From Labilithrix sp. (GTDB taxonomy: Bacteria; Myxococcota_A; Polyangia; Polyangiales; Polyangiaceae), in the NCBI GenBank assembly GCA_019637195.1, contig JAHBWA010000009.1, forward strand, positions 52,960-116,959: DNA of 64,000 nucleotides, written 5' to 3'. The notes under the pieces were generated by a model. The model saw only the letters and a program-made list of their open reading frames with translations, did no database searches and was not told the origin of the DNA. The translations under genes were made by a program, and so were the position numbers. Shown here piece by piece: positions 50,411 to 59,381 of this stretch. Every line of letters starts with the position of its first letter. The first letter of the stretch is position 1.

Positions 50411-52075
50411 ATGGCTCCGAGCGAGACGTCGCGAGGCGGGCGGGCACCGGTGATACCTTCATCGACGGTGCTCACTCCGAAGAACGGTCGCAGCCGCCCG
50501 GTCACGAAGCTCTGCCTCGCGCTGGAGACGTTCCGGCGGACGGACGCGGGCCGCGCGCGCGACGCGAAGGCGTTCCTCCGTCACTACTTCCCGGAGAAGG
50601 GCGGCGACGCGACCGATCGGCTCTTTTTGCACATGCCGAAGGAGGTCCGCGCGGGGCTCCTCTCGGGCTGGGGGATCCGCGGGAAGAAGTCGGCGCTGCG
50701 CGACGACGACGAGCGCGTGCGCGCGACCGTCGCCGACGCGCTCGCCGCCGGCGACATCGACGCGACGATCATCGAACGCGGAGTGACGCCCGAGATCCTC
50801 GTCGACTGGGCGCCGCTCGAAGACTGGTGGGCGTTCTGGCGGGGCGCGGCGCTGCCCGCCGCGTCGGTGCAGCGCGCGCTCGCGGTCGGGCGTGAGCTGT
50901 CGCTCTTCGACGAGCGGTGGTTCCTCGAGAACCTGAAGCTCGGCTCCCCGCGGCTCGAGGGGACCGACGTCATCTGCGCGGCGATGTCGAAGGACCAGAT
51001 CGTCGCGTGGCTGAGCGCCGTTCACGCGAGCGGCGACGCCTCGCCGACCGGGCTCGTCGCGGCGCTCGGGTGGGAGACGATCCTGGCCAAGACGGCCCAC
51101 GAGGCGCTCACGTTCGCGCTCGACGCGCTCGCACGGCAGATCGGGCTCGCCGAGCCCGAGGCCGAGCGCGCGTCGACTGTCCCGAAGGCGCTCTCCGAGC
51201 GGCCGGCCACGCCCGCCGCGACACCGTCCGCTCCTCCCGCGACGCCCGCCGCGACGCCGTCCGCTCCTCCCGCGACGCCCGCCGCCACGCCGTCCACACC
51301 TCCCGCGACGCCGTCCGCTCCTCCCGCGACGCCGTCCACCGCTCCGACACCTCCCGCTCCACCCGTCGCGCCCCACGAGCCCGCAGACGCGGCGAAGCCG
51401 GCCGCCCCAGCGAAGACCGAGACCGCCGCCCCAGCGAAGACCGAGACCGCCACCCCAGCGAAGACCGAGACCGCCACCCCAGCGAAGACCGGGACCGCCA
51501 CCCCAGCGAAGACCGAGACCGCCACCCCAGCGAAGACCGAGACCGCCACCCCAGCGAAGACCGGGACCGCGACGGGCGCCGAAGGCTCGGGCAAGCCGCC
51601 CATGGCCGCGCCGAAGGGACCGCCGCCGCTGCCGGCTTCAGCCGCGCCGACGCCGCGCGCGTCCACGCCCGCCACGCACCTGCCCAGCGTGATCATCGAG
51701 CCCGATCCGCCGGTCGCGCTGACGGCACCCGCGCCGCCTCCGCCGACCTCGGCGCCTCCCAGCGCGCGCGCCCTCTTCGGTGCCCCCGCCGATCCGCCGC
51801 CGGTGCGTCCACCGGCGCGCACGCTGTCGGGCGTCGGCAGCGTGCCACCGCTCTTCAGTCCGATGACGCCCGAGGTCGCGATCCCGACCTTCGACGTCCC
51901 GTCCGAAGATCCGGCATGGGCCCCACCCCGCGCCGAGCCCGGCGACATGGGCTGGGACATCGTCTACGGGGTCCAGAGACCGATGTCGAACAACGTCCAG
52001 CCGAAGTACAACTTCGACGACGACGACGAGCCGACCAGCGAGATCGCGCTCCCCGGCGATCCGCGCCGCGCCTGA
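50411..52075 (+). CDS. Hypothetical protein with long repeat linker
   Basis: 554 residues. A folded N-terminal domain (about 15-250) has helices KAFLRHYFPEKGGDATDRLF, ERVRATVADALAAGDIDATI and TAHEALTFALDALARQIGLA. A linker of ATPSAPPATPA units comes next. It continues into seven copies of an 8-residue PAKTETAT unit (51405-51572). A Pro-rich region and a short C-terminal motif follow (DVPSEDPAWAPPRAEP, ending in DDDDEPTSEIALPGD). There is no membrane helix. The start at 50411 is supported by a -10 hexamer just upstream. Function is unknown; the linker suggests a tethered or extended protein. Confidence 0.75.
   Translation: MAPSETSRGGRAPVIPSSTVLTPKNGRSRPVTKLCLALETFRRTDAGRARDAKAFLRHYFPEKGGDATDRLFLHMPKEVRAGLLSGWGIRGKKSALRDDDERVRATVADALAAGDIDATIIERGVTPEILVDWAPLEDWWAFWRGAALPAASVQRALAVGRELSLFDERWFLENLKLGSPRLEGTDVICAAMSKDQIVAWLSAVHASGDASPTGLVAALGWETILAKTAHEALTFALDALARQIGLAEPEAERASTVPKALSERPATPAATPSAPPATPAATPSAPPATPAATPSTPPATPSAPPATPSTAPTPPAPPVAPHEPADAAKPAAPAKTETAAPAKTETATPAKTETATPAKTGTATPAKTETATPAKTETATPAKTGTATGAEGSGKPPMAAPKGPPPLPASAAPTPRASTPATHLPSVIIEPDPPVALTAPAPPPPTSAPPSARALFGAPADPPPVRPPARTLSGVGSVPPLFSPMTPEVAIPTFDVPSEDPAWAPPRAEPGDMGWDIVYGVQRPMSNNVQPKYNFDDDDEPTSEIALPGDPRRA
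51405..51572 (+). repeat. 24-bp in-frame tandem repeat, seven copies
   Basis: ccccagcgaagaccgagacc and four more bases repeat at 51405, 51429, 51453, 51477, 51501, 51525 and 51549. It encodes the PAKTETAT linker of the surrounding gene. A few copies change E to G (PAKTGTAT). Confidence 0.95.
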
Positions 52076-52150
52076 TCGCACCCGCGACCACGGCGTCGGC
52101 GCCCGAGGCGCGAGCCGCCGGTCGGCGCCCGCGCGACAGCCTCTCCAGCA

Positions 52151-52202
52151 CCTCGGCTCGTCAACGCGCCGACGAACCTCGCCTCGTCAACGCGCCGACG
52201 AG
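52151..52202. repeat. 26-bp tandem duplication in a convergent spacer
   Basis: cctcggctcgtcaacgcgcc (52151) and its neighbour at 52177 are two copies differing at one or two bases. They lie between the repeat-linker gene and the FnIII lipoprotein. Confidence 0.85.
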
Positions 52203-52212
52203 GCCCCGTCCG

Positions 52213-54060
52213 TCACTGACCGAACGTCGAAGGTCCGACCGACCAGCTCGCTGCCTCGGTCGCGGAGGTCGCGCTCGCGCGGCGGCAGCTGGCCTCGACC
52301 GCCGTCGCGCCGACGCCGTTCCAGCTCGCCGCGAGGTCGCGCGCCGTCGGCGCCGTGGTGTTGGTGCACGGGACGCCGCCGCAGTTCGCGGGGAGCCAGA
52401 GGCCGAGGCCCTGCGCGAGCGCGAGCGCGCCTTGGTACGTGCCGCCCTCCGTCGGCACCGTCGACATGTTCGAGAAGACCGCCGCCTCCACGTAGTCTCC
52501 GCGCGGGTCGCGCACGGCGATCACGAGGTTCGAGGCGAGAGGCAACGAGGACCCCGCCGACGTCGAGACGACGTCCCACGCACCGTCGTAATATCCGGGG
52601 TGGTCTGCCGACGGAAGCTCGTCCTTCGACGTCGTCTCCGACAGCGACCCCATCGGGGCCGCGAGGTGCAGCACGATCACGTCGTCCTTTGCGCCGCAGA
52701 TCGGCGTGAGCGTGGAGAGGAGCGACCCGTTGTTGCCGTCCCGGGGATCACGGCGCACGGTGAAGCCGCGGAGCGAGCCGCCCTCGGTCACGGTCAGCTC
52801 GACGAGGTTCGCCCGCGGGTTGACCTCGGTGATCGCCAGCTTCGCGCCCTCGGTCGCGCAGAACGGCGCGTTCTCCGCGCCGCGGGTCTGCGCGGCGACG
52901 AAGAAGTCGGCGCGCGAGTTCGTGTCCACGACGCCGTTGCGCTGGAGCGACGCGCCCGCCGCGAGGAAGCCCGGGTACCCGCCGCACGGCGGCAAGGACG
53001 TCCCCGCGCGCGCGTTCACCGCCTCGCGCAGCGTCGCGCAGTCGTCCGCGCCGTCGACCGGCGCGACGGAGAAGCTCCAGGCGCCGGCGGCGTGGGCGTT
53101 CGCGAACGCGGTCATCGCCGCCGGCGACGCGTCGAGCGCTCGCTCCGAGTACGGGACCGCGTCCTGGTACGTCGCGCCGTCCATCACGGAGATCAGGCTG
53201 TTCGTCGCGACGAGGCCGCTCGAGACGGACGAGTAGACGTCGAACGCCTCGGGCGAGGCGAACGCCGAGGTCGACGACGTCTTGTCGCCGGTCGCGTCCT
53301 CCTGCGCGAAGCCGGGCTGGTTCTGACCGACGACGTGCACGACGACGCGATCGCCGACCACGACGTCGAGCGGCGCGAGCTTGTAGAGCAGCGCGCTCAC
53401 GGCGGCGCTCGTCGAGTGACGGACCTCGATGTCGGCCGCGGACCCGGCCGCCGTCGCGACGAGCTCGACGAAGTCCCCACCTTCGGCGGCCGAGTTCACC
53501 GGCGCGATCTCGCTGATGAGGAACGCCGCGCGCGCCTTCGTCGTGGCCGCGGAGTCGTTCGAGATCTCGCCGACGTTGCCGGCCGCGTCGCGAGCGCGGA
53601 TCGCGAAGTGGTACTCGGTCTCGGGCGTCAGCCCGGACACGGTCACGGACTGGCCAGCGCCCGGGGCGAGCGCGGGCGGAGGGGTCGCGGTGGTCGCCTC
53701 GAGGAACTGGGCGAGCGAGGTGATGGCGGTCGTCGCGTAGCGGATATCGTAGTCCGCGAGCGCGCCGGAGTCGTCCTCCGGCGCCGTCCACGTGAGCTTC
53801 ACGCTCGCGTGCGACACCGCGGTGGCCGCGAGATCGGTGACGCGCTCCGGCGGGGTCGTGTCGGGCGGCCCGGGCTCGCTCGCGTCGTCGTCGTCGCCGC
53901 TGTCGCCCTGCCCGCCCTCGCCTCGACCGGCGTCGAGGAACGGCGCGTCGACGGAGGCGTCCGGAGCGCCGGCGGGATCGTCCGCTCCGCACGCCGTGAC
54001 GAGCGCCCCAAGACCGATGACGAGGCCGACTCCAGCGACGAGCAGACGTGCAGCAAGCAT
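52213..54060 (-). CDS. Lipoprotein with FnIII and two lamin-tail-like domains
   Basis: 615 residues. The lipobox is VTAC after a hydrophobic signal. An acidic Asp/Ala spacer leads to a fibronectin type III domain (about 70-165; PPERVTDLAATAVSHASVKL, YDIRYATTAI, LTPETEYHFAIRARDAAGN). Two beta domains follow, each opening with the lamin-tail (LTD) signature: LISEIAPVNSAAEGGDFVEL and AITEVNPRANLVEL. Such combinations occur in secreted or surface proteins of myxobacteria. Several cysteine pairs support export. It is convergent with the repeat-linker gene and divergent from the next lipoprotein gene. Confidence 0.82.
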   Translation of the reverse strand: MLAARLLVAGVGLVIGLGALVTACGADDPAGAPDASVDAPFLDAGRGEGGQGDSGDDDDASEPGPPDTTPPERVTDLAATAVSHASVKLTWTAPEDDSGALADYDIRYATTAITSLAQFLEATTATPPPALAPGAGQSVTVSGLTPETEYHFAIRARDAAGNVGEISNDSAATTKARAAFLISEIAPVNSAAEGGDFVELVATAAGSAADIEVRHSTSAAVSALLYKLAPLDVVVGDRVVVHVVGQNQPGFAQEDATGDKTSSTSAFASPEAFDVYSSVSSGLVATNSLISVMDGATYQDAVPYSERALDASPAAMTAFANAHAAGAWSFSVAPVDGADDCATLREAVNARAGTSLPPCGGYPGFLAAGASLQRNGVVDTNSRADFFVAAQTRGAENAPFCATEGAKLAITEVNPRANLVELTVTEGGSLRGFTVRRDPRDGNNGSLLSTLTPICGAKDDVIVLHLAAPMGSLSETTSKDELPSADHPGYYDGAWDVVSTSAGSSLPLASNLVIAVRDPRGDYVEAAVFSNMSTVPTEGGTYQGALALAQGLGLWLPANCGGVPCTNTTAPTARDLAASWNGVGATAVEASCRRASATSATEAASWSVGPSTFGQ

Positions 54061-54300
54061 CCGAGGATGCTAGCGCAGAATCTCCGCCCTCGAAGCCACG
54101 CGCGCGACGAGGCGCCGATCGCATCGACAGCACACGATCCGAAACGACGACCGCGCCGCGCGGTCGATCCCGGACGCCGGCGTCGTCACCCTGCGTGACC
54201 GTCGCGTTCGGCAGACGCGCGATGGCCGACGACGACGCTTCACGGAGCGCGTCTCGTGATAACGTCGTTCATCTCGGGGCCATGTGGGGCACCCGACCAT

Positions 54301-54307
54301 AAGGAGG
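54301..54307 (+). promoter_or_regulatory. Consensus Shine-Dalgarno AAGGAGG
   Basis: AAGGAGG lies 5 bases before the ATG at 54313. It is the strongest ribosome site seen in the window. Confidence 0.85.
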
Positions 54308-54312
54308 CTTTC

Positions 54313-54759
54313 ATGCGACGCTCGACGATGCTGCTCACCTCCGCTGGCGTGCTCGTGGCCACCACCGCGCTCGCGGTTGGGGTCTCGGCGTGCGGCGGCA
54401 ACGATCAACAGCCGGCCACCGCGCCGTCGGCGACGGCGTACCCGCCCCCGCCGAACGGCGGCTACTACCCGCAGCAGCAGCCCGGCTATCAGCAGCAGCC
54501 CGGCTACCCGCAGCAGCAGCCCGGCTATCAGCAGCAGCCCGGCTACCCGCAGCAGCAGCCGACCGCGGCTCCGCAGGCGACGATGGCGACGCCCGGCCCG
54601 CTCGCGCTGCCCTGCCAGAACGACGGCGCCTGCGGGCTCCATCGCTGCAACGTGCAGTTTCAGAAGTGTGCGTTCCCCTGCGCGAGCGAGGTCGACTGCG
54701 CGGCGGGCAACCAGTGCCTCATGGGCGTCTGCGCGCCGAAGGCGCCGGGCGCTCCCTAG
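54313..54759 (+). CDS. Small lipoprotein with Gln-Pro-Gly-Tyr repeats
   Basis: 148 residues. The lipobox is VSAC in VGVSACGG. A Pro-rich spacer is followed by alternating units of PGYQQQ and PGYPQQQ (about 52-85), coded by near-perfect 21-24 bp repeats. A small cysteine-rich end follows, with eight cysteines spaced CQNDGACGLHRCN, CAFPCASEVDCAAG and CLMGVCAP, like a disulphide-bonded knot. AAGGAGG precedes the ATG. The repeat and the knot suggest an extended surface lipoprotein. Function unknown. Confidence 0.85.
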   Translation: MRRSTMLLTSAGVLVATTALAVGVSACGGNDQQPATAPSATAYPPPPNGGYYPQQQPGYQQQPGYPQQQPGYQQQPGYPQQQPTAAPQATMATPGPLALPCQNDGACGLHRCNVQFQKCAFPCASEVDCAAGNQCLMGVCAPKAPGAP

Positions 54760-55160
54760 CCCGCGCTCCGCGGCGCGTGCCGCGTTCGAACGACGCCTCG
54801 CGACGCCGGGTGAGTGAGCCCCGTGCCGTCGCGAGGCGTTCTCGCGTGCGCGCCCCGAGGACGGCGGCGCCCCGGCGGCGACCGAGACGCCGGCGCCAAT
54901 GGGCGATCCGGGGCGGTGCGGCGGAGGACGCCGGCGTTCGGGGGCCGCCCGACGTGGGCGCTCTCGGACGGCGCGGCCGCGATGATTGGAGCGTCAACGA
55001 ATGCACGCCGAGCGTGCGCGTCGCGACGAGCGCCGCTGTCGTACAAGGGATGTCCAGCACCGACCCCTTCGCGCGGAGCAGCGGATCGCCGGTCTCGAGC
55101 AGCCCGCGCGCGCGGCCGAAAGTCCTTGCGCGCGGCGCGACGTTTGCTTCGATTAGAGGG
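54760..55160. other. 401-bp spacer, hairpin only
   Basis: The spacer contains the hairpin at 54793-54839 listed below. I see no gene and no clear promoter; a short weak open frame on each strand has shadow-like composition. Confidence 0.6.
54793..54839. terminator. Perfect 13-bp stem hairpin after the repeat lipoprotein
   Basis: acgcctcgcgacg (54793-54805) pairs perfectly with cgtcgcgaggcgt (54827-54839) around a 21-base loop, 34 bp after the stop at 54759. Only two T's follow, so it may act with Rho or as a processed 3' end. Confidence 0.55.
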
Positions 55161-55709
55161 ATGCTGCGAATGGTTTGCCTTGCGGTCGCCGTTTCATGCA
55201 GTGCACTCGTCGCCTGTGGGGGCCGACTCCAGCAGGACGACCTCTCCGACGGCGAGGAGCGCGGCCCCAAGTCGACGCTCTCGGCGCCGGGGGCGATACC
55301 CGCGACGGTCGCGCCGTACGGCGCGTGGGACCTCGTGTCGCTGGACGGAATGCCTGGCGGCAACGGTACGACGCAGACGCAAGGCCACCTCTTCCTCGAG
55401 CTGCGTCCCAACGGCGACGCAATCGCGCTCCGCTGCACGCGCCCCTACTACGAGGCCGAGATCGGCTCGTTCCGTTGCGCCGATCCGACGTCCTACGACT
55501 GCCTCTACGGCACGCTCGAGAAGACGGGCGACACCTGGCGCGTCGACGTCCCGGACCTTCGCATGCCCGCGCGCGGCCTCCGCGGCGAGATCCTCGCGAG
55601 CGAAGACGACAACATCGTCGTTCGCTACATCCTCCCGAAGTACTCCGCCGGTCACTTCGTCCGACTGGCGCCCGAAGAGTCGCCCACGGGCGCCTGCACG
55701 GGCCCGTAG
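55161..55709 (+). CDS. Small lipoprotein of unknown function
   Basis: 182 residues. The lipobox is LVAC in ALVACGG. ATG codons at 55161 and 55170 are both possible: AGAGGG is right at the first, and the second has better spacing but loses the arginine of the signal. The mature part is one beta-rich domain (YGAWDLVSLDGMPGG, HLFLELRPNGDAIALRC, YDCLYGTLEKTGD, IVVRYILPKYSAGHFVRL) with four or so cysteines, resembling small lipocalin-like proteins. The family is not recognised. It is 110 bp upstream of tetR. Confidence 0.75.
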   Translation: MLRMVCLAVAVSCSALVACGGRLQQDDLSDGEERGPKSTLSAPGAIPATVAPYGAWDLVSLDGMPGGNGTTQTQGHLFLELRPNGDAIALRCTRPYYEAEIGSFRCADPTSYDCLYGTLEKTGDTWRVDVPDLRMPARGLRGEILASEDDNIVVRYILPKYSAGHFVRLAPEESPTGACTGP

Positions 55710-55772
55710 CGTTCGCTCGGGAGACGCGGGCTCGCGCTCGGCCAGGTGGGCCGCAGCGGCGCGGTGGCGCCG

Positions 55773-55795
55773 TGAACGGGTACGGGATCCGTTCA
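55773..55795. promoter_or_regulatory. Candidate TetR operator in its own promoter
   Basis: TGAACG (55773-55778), 11 bases, then CGTTCA (55790-55795) form an inverted repeat that extends to TGAACGG...CCGTTCA. A -10-like TACGCT (55799-55804) follows at once, so a bound repressor would block this promoter. The same half-sites at the same spacing recur in the lon promoter. Confidence 0.65.
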
Positions 55796-55819
55796 TGCTA
55801 CGCTCCGGGGCCGCGATCC

Positions 55820-56512
55820 ATGACGAGCCCCAACGAACGCCGGGCCGCCATCCTCAAGGCGGCGACGCGCCTCTTCGAGCACTACGGTCACGGCAAGACG
55901 ACGATCGCGGAGGTGGCGCGGGAGGCGCGGATCGGCGTCGGCACCGTCTACCTCGAGTTCGACTCCAAGGAGGCCATCGTCGAGGAGCTCTCGCTCTCGA
56001 CCCACGCCGGCGTGCTCGAGGCGATGCGCGCCGCGAGCGACGTCAGCGACGACCACGCCGCTCGGCTCGCCGCCGTCCTCCACGCGCGCACGCGCTGTTT
56101 CCTCGAGCTCCGCAAGAAGGGGCAGCACGCCTGCGAGCTCGTCCACTGCAAGACGGAGGGCGTGCGCGCGGTCCACGAACGCTTCCGCGAGCAAGAGCAC
56201 GCGCTCCTCACCGCGCTCGTGTCGGAGGGCCGCGACGCAGGCGCCTTCGCGGCGTGCGCTCCGGAGTCGATCGCCGCGCTGCTCCAGCGCGCTTACGCCA
56301 GCCTCTCACCGCCGTGGATCTTCGGCGCAGACGACGACGCGATGCGCGCCTCGAACGAGCTCTGCCAGCTCCTGCTCCACGGGCTGCTCGCGGCGAAGCG
56401 CCCGCTCGCGCTCGTCGCCACCTCGCGCGCCGCGCAGCGCGCGCCCGCGAACGCGCCGCCGGAGGCTCGAACGACGACCGCCGCCGTCCGGAAGCCCGCG
56501 CGGCGGCGCTGA
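55820..56512 (+). CDS. TetR-family transcriptional regulator
   Basis: 230 residues. The N-terminal HTH (about 5-55) is typical: RAAILKAATRLFEHYGHGKTTIAEVAREARIGVGTVYLEF, with the GVGTVYLEFDSKEAI recognition helix end. The ligand domain (about 60-200) is helical with two cysteines in CELVHCKTEG. The last 35 residues are a basic Ala/Pro tail (ALVATSRAAQRAPANAPPEA), unusual for the family. ATG at 55820 is chosen for the family start. The gene carries an inverted repeat in its promoter and a matching one upstream of lon, so autoregulation and control of lon are likely. Confidence 0.9.
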   Translation: MTSPNERRAAILKAATRLFEHYGHGKTTIAEVAREARIGVGTVYLEFDSKEAIVEELSLSTHAGVLEAMRAASDVSDDHAARLAAVLHARTRCFLELRKKGQHACELVHCKTEGVRAVHERFREQEHALLTALVSEGRDAGAFAACAPESIAALLQRAYASLSPPWIFGADDDAMRASNELCQLLLHGLLAAKRPLALVATSRAAQRAPANAPPEARTTTAAVRKPARRR

Positions 56513-56827
56513 CCGACGTCGGGCGCCGAACGGCTTCGAAAGACGGTCCGCGCGACGCGGCCGAGGTCGTCGCGACGCGCGCCGAGCTCGACGCGAAGCG
56601 GGCGAGAGAAAATCGCGGGCGGCCCGACGATTCGTCCTGCGCCCGCGCTCGCGCGCCCTCGCGATCTCGGGCAAGACAAAAGTCCCCGCGGCGCACAATG
56701 CCTCCGTCGCGCGGATCGCTTGGCTCGCCCGCTCCTCCCTCCGATGTCGGGCGCGCGCCTGACGTTGCGCTCGCTTCACTTTGCGCTCTCCGACCCTCCG
56801 ACCACGCGGCCGTCTGCGGCTGGAGCG

Positions 56828-56855
56828 TTGACGTCGTGATGAACGAATTTACGTT
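56828..56855 (+). promoter_or_regulatory. Sigma-70-like promoter of lon
   Basis: TTGACG (56828-56833) and TACGTT (56850-56855) are separated by 16 bases. Transcription would start near 56862, giving a leader of about 77 bases before the lon ATG at 56939. Confidence 0.6.
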
Positions 56856-56864
56856 TCGTTCATC
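56838..56864. promoter_or_regulatory. Inverted repeat overlapping the lon promoter (candidate TetR operator)
   Basis: GATGAACGAA (56838-56847) and TTCGTTCATC (56855-56864) are perfect inverse copies with a 7-base spacer. The core TGAACG-N11-CGTTCA matches the repeat before tetR. It covers the spacer and -10 of the promoter, a classic repressor position. Confidence 0.7.
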
Positions 56865-56938
56865 GCTCACCGATGACCCTACGCGGCGCCCGACGTCGGC
56901 GCCCCGAATTGCCCGACGAATCCAGGAGAACACCCCAG

Positions 56939-59350
56939 ATGACTCAGCTCCGTGACGGCGTGCCCACCCCGCCCTCTCCCATCGCTGCACTGCCTCTGCG
57001 CACCGGGGTGCTCTTCCCCGGCGCGACGCTCACGTTCGCGGTCGGCCGCGCGCGCTCGGTCGCGCTCGTCCGCTCGCTCTACCCGGGTGACGTCGTCGTC
57101 ACCCTGACACAGAAGGATCCGCGCCCGATCGACCTCGGCCGCGAGGACGTCCACGCCCACGGCACGTTCGCCCGGGTGAAGGCCGTCACGCGCAAGAGCG
57201 AGCGCGAGTACGAGCTCTCCCTCGAGGGCCTCGGTCGCGCGCGCTTCGACGGGTTCTCGACCTCGGACCCGTTCTACAAGGCGGAGGTGGCGCACCTCCC
57301 CGAGACCGGCGCCGAGACGCTCGAGGCGAAGGAGCTCGCCCGCGCGCTCGCCATCGAGGTGACCGAGCTCGTCCGCGAAGCCGGGGGCGCGCTCGCGCAG
57401 ATCGACGGAATCGAGGGCATGGATCCCGGCGACCTCGCCGACCGGATCGCCGCGCTCCTGGACCTGCCCGCCGAGCAGGAGGTCGAGCTCCTCGGCGAGC
57501 CGGACGCCGCGAAGCGGATCCGCCTGCTCGTGAAGCGGATCGGCGAGGGCAAGGCGAAGGCCGAGATCCGCGCGAAGATCGAGGGCGAGGTCAAGAAGGA
57601 GCTCGGCAAGAACCAGCGCGAGGCCGTGCTCCGCGAGCACATGCGCGCGATCAAGCGCGAGCTCGACGGCGATGGTGACGACGCGAACGACGTCGACGCC
57701 CTCCGCGCGCGCCTCGACGCGGCCGGGCTCCCCGAGGACGTCCGCACCGCCGCGCTCCGCGAGCTCCGCAGGCTCGAGAGCATGGGCGGGAGCGGCGCCG
57801 AGGTGCACGTGATCCGCAACTACCTCGAGCTCATCGCCGATCTCCCGTGGGACAAGCGCTCCGACGCGGAGATCGACCTCGACAAGATCGCGGCGCAGCT
57901 CGAGGGCGACCACTACGGCCTGGCCGACATCAAGAAGCGCGTCCTCGAGCACGTCGCGGTCCTCAAGCTGTCCGGCAACACGAAGGGGACGCTCCTTTGC
58001 TTCGTCGGCCCGCCCGGCGTCGGCAAGACCTCCCTCGGTCAGTCGATCGCCGACGCGACCGGCCGCCCGTTCGTCCGAGTCGCCCTCGGCGGAGTGCGCG
58101 ACGAGGCCGAGGTCCGCGGCCACCGGCGCACCTACGTCGGCGCGCTCCCGGGGCGGATCCTCCACGCGCTCCGCAAGGCGAAGGTGAAGAACCCGGTCGT
58201 CCTGCTCGACGAGATCGACAAGCTCGGCTCCGGCTGGGGCGGCTCGCCCGAGGCGGCGCTGCTCGAGGTGCTCGATCCCGAGCAGAACAAGGCCTTCCTC
58301 GACCACTACCTCGAGCTGCCGTTCGACCTGTCCGAGGTGATGTTCGTTTGCACCGCGAACACGCTCGAGACGCTCTCCGCGCCGCTCCGCGACCGCCTCG
58401 AGATCGTCGAGGTCAGCGGCTACACGACCGACGAGAAGGTCCACATCGCCCGCCGCCACCTCGTCTCGAAGCGGACGAAGGAGCACGGCATCGCCGAGGA
58501 GCGCCTGGTCATCGACGACGGCGCGCTCACCGCGATCGTGCGGGACTACACCCGCGAGGCGGGCGTCCGGCAGCTCGACCGCGAGATCAAGAAGCTTTGC
58601 CGCGCGGCGGCGCTCGAGATCGCGCGGGGCAAGGGCGACGACGCGGTGACGATCGGCGAAGCCGACCTCACCAAGCACCTGGGCAAGCCCAAGTTCGACG
58701 GCGAGATCGCCGAGCGCACGTCGATCGCCGGCGTCGCGACCGGCCTCGCCTGGACGCCCTTCGGCGGATCGATCCTCTTCATCGAGACGTCGCGCATGCC
58801 CGGCAAGGGCGGCGTCGAGATCACCGGGCAGCTCGGCGACGTCATGAAGGAGTCGGCGCGGGCCGCGCTCACCTACGTCCGTAGCAACGCCGAGCGCCTC
58901 GGGATCGCGCCCGAGCGCACGCAGAGCCAGGACGTGCACATCCACGTGCCGGCCGGCGCCGTCCCCAAGGACGGCCCGTCGGCAGGCGTGACCATCTTCA
59001 CCGCGCTCGTCTCGCTCTTCACGGGTCGCCGCGTGCGCAGCGACACGGCGATGACCGGCGAGGCGACCCTCCGCGGGCGCGTCCTGCCGGTCGGCGGGAT
59101 CAAGGCGAAGGTCCTCGCGGCCCACCGCGCCGGGCTCAAGCGGGTCATCCTCCCGACGAAATGCGCGCGGGAGCTCGACGAGGTTCCGGTGGAGGTCCTC
59201 CGCGAGATGGACGTCGTGCTCGTCGACGACATGAGCCAGGTCATCGAGGCAGCGCTCGAGAAGGAGGTCGCGCTCGAGCCGGACGCGCTCCTCGGCGCGA
59301 CGAAGGACGCCGCAGCCAATGACGGCGCGACCGCCGGCGCGGCGGCCTGA
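56939..59350 (+). CDS. lon: ATP-dependent protease Lon (LonA type)
   Basis: 803 residues, full length. Lon degrades misfolded and regulatory proteins. The N-terminal substrate domain (about 10-210) begins PIAALPLRTGVLFPGATL. The AAA+ domain has Walker A GPPGVGKT (about 357), Walker B LLDEIDKLG and sensor regions. The protease domain has the catalytic Ser681 in PKDGPSAG and Lys722 in GGIKAK. AGGAG lies ~10 bases before the ATG at 56939; an upstream in-frame ATG-like codon at 56873 is not supported. A promoter with an inverted repeat lies ~75-110 bases upstream. Myxobacteria usually carry two lon genes; which one this is cannot be told here. Confidence 0.97.
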   Translation: MTQLRDGVPTPPSPIAALPLRTGVLFPGATLTFAVGRARSVALVRSLYPGDVVVTLTQKDPRPIDLGREDVHAHGTFARVKAVTRKSEREYELSLEGLGRARFDGFSTSDPFYKAEVAHLPETGAETLEAKELARALAIEVTELVREAGGALAQIDGIEGMDPGDLADRIAALLDLPAEQEVELLGEPDAAKRIRLLVKRIGEGKAKAEIRAKIEGEVKKELGKNQREAVLREHMRAIKRELDGDGDDANDVDALRARLDAAGLPEDVRTAALRELRRLESMGGSGAEVHVIRNYLELIADLPWDKRSDAEIDLDKIAAQLEGDHYGLADIKKRVLEHVAVLKLSGNTKGTLLCFVGPPGVGKTSLGQSIADATGRPFVRVALGGVRDEAEVRGHRRTYVGALPGRILHALRKAKVKNPVVLLDEIDKLGSGWGGSPEAALLEVLDPEQNKAFLDHYLELPFDLSEVMFVCTANTLETLSAPLRDRLEIVEVSGYTTDEKVHIARRHLVSKRTKEHGIAEERLVIDDGALTAIVRDYTREAGVRQLDREIKKLCRAAALEIARGKGDDAVTIGEADLTKHLGKPKFDGEIAERTSIAGVATGLAWTPFGGSILFIETSRMPGKGGVEITGQLGDVMKESARAALTYVRSNAERLGIAPERTQSQDVHIHVPAGAVPKDGPSAGVTIFTALVSLFTGRRVRSDTAMTGEATLRGRVLPVGGIKAKVLAAHRAGLKRVILPTKCARELDEVPVEVLREMDVVLVDDMSQVIEAALEKEVALEPDALLGATKDAAANDGATAGAAA

Positions 59351-59381
59351 CCGCCCCACGACCTGATCGGCCACGACGACG

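Larger units (their letters stand above)
56513..56938. other. 426-bp spacer with the lon promoter and operator
   Basis: The first 300 bases show nothing. The last 110 bases hold the promoter and inverted repeat listed below. No gene is seen on either strand. Confidence 0.7.

Noticed and set aside
56879..59374. Long - strand open frame opposite lon
   Set aside because: Composition is that of a shadow and the lon motifs are complete on the + strand.
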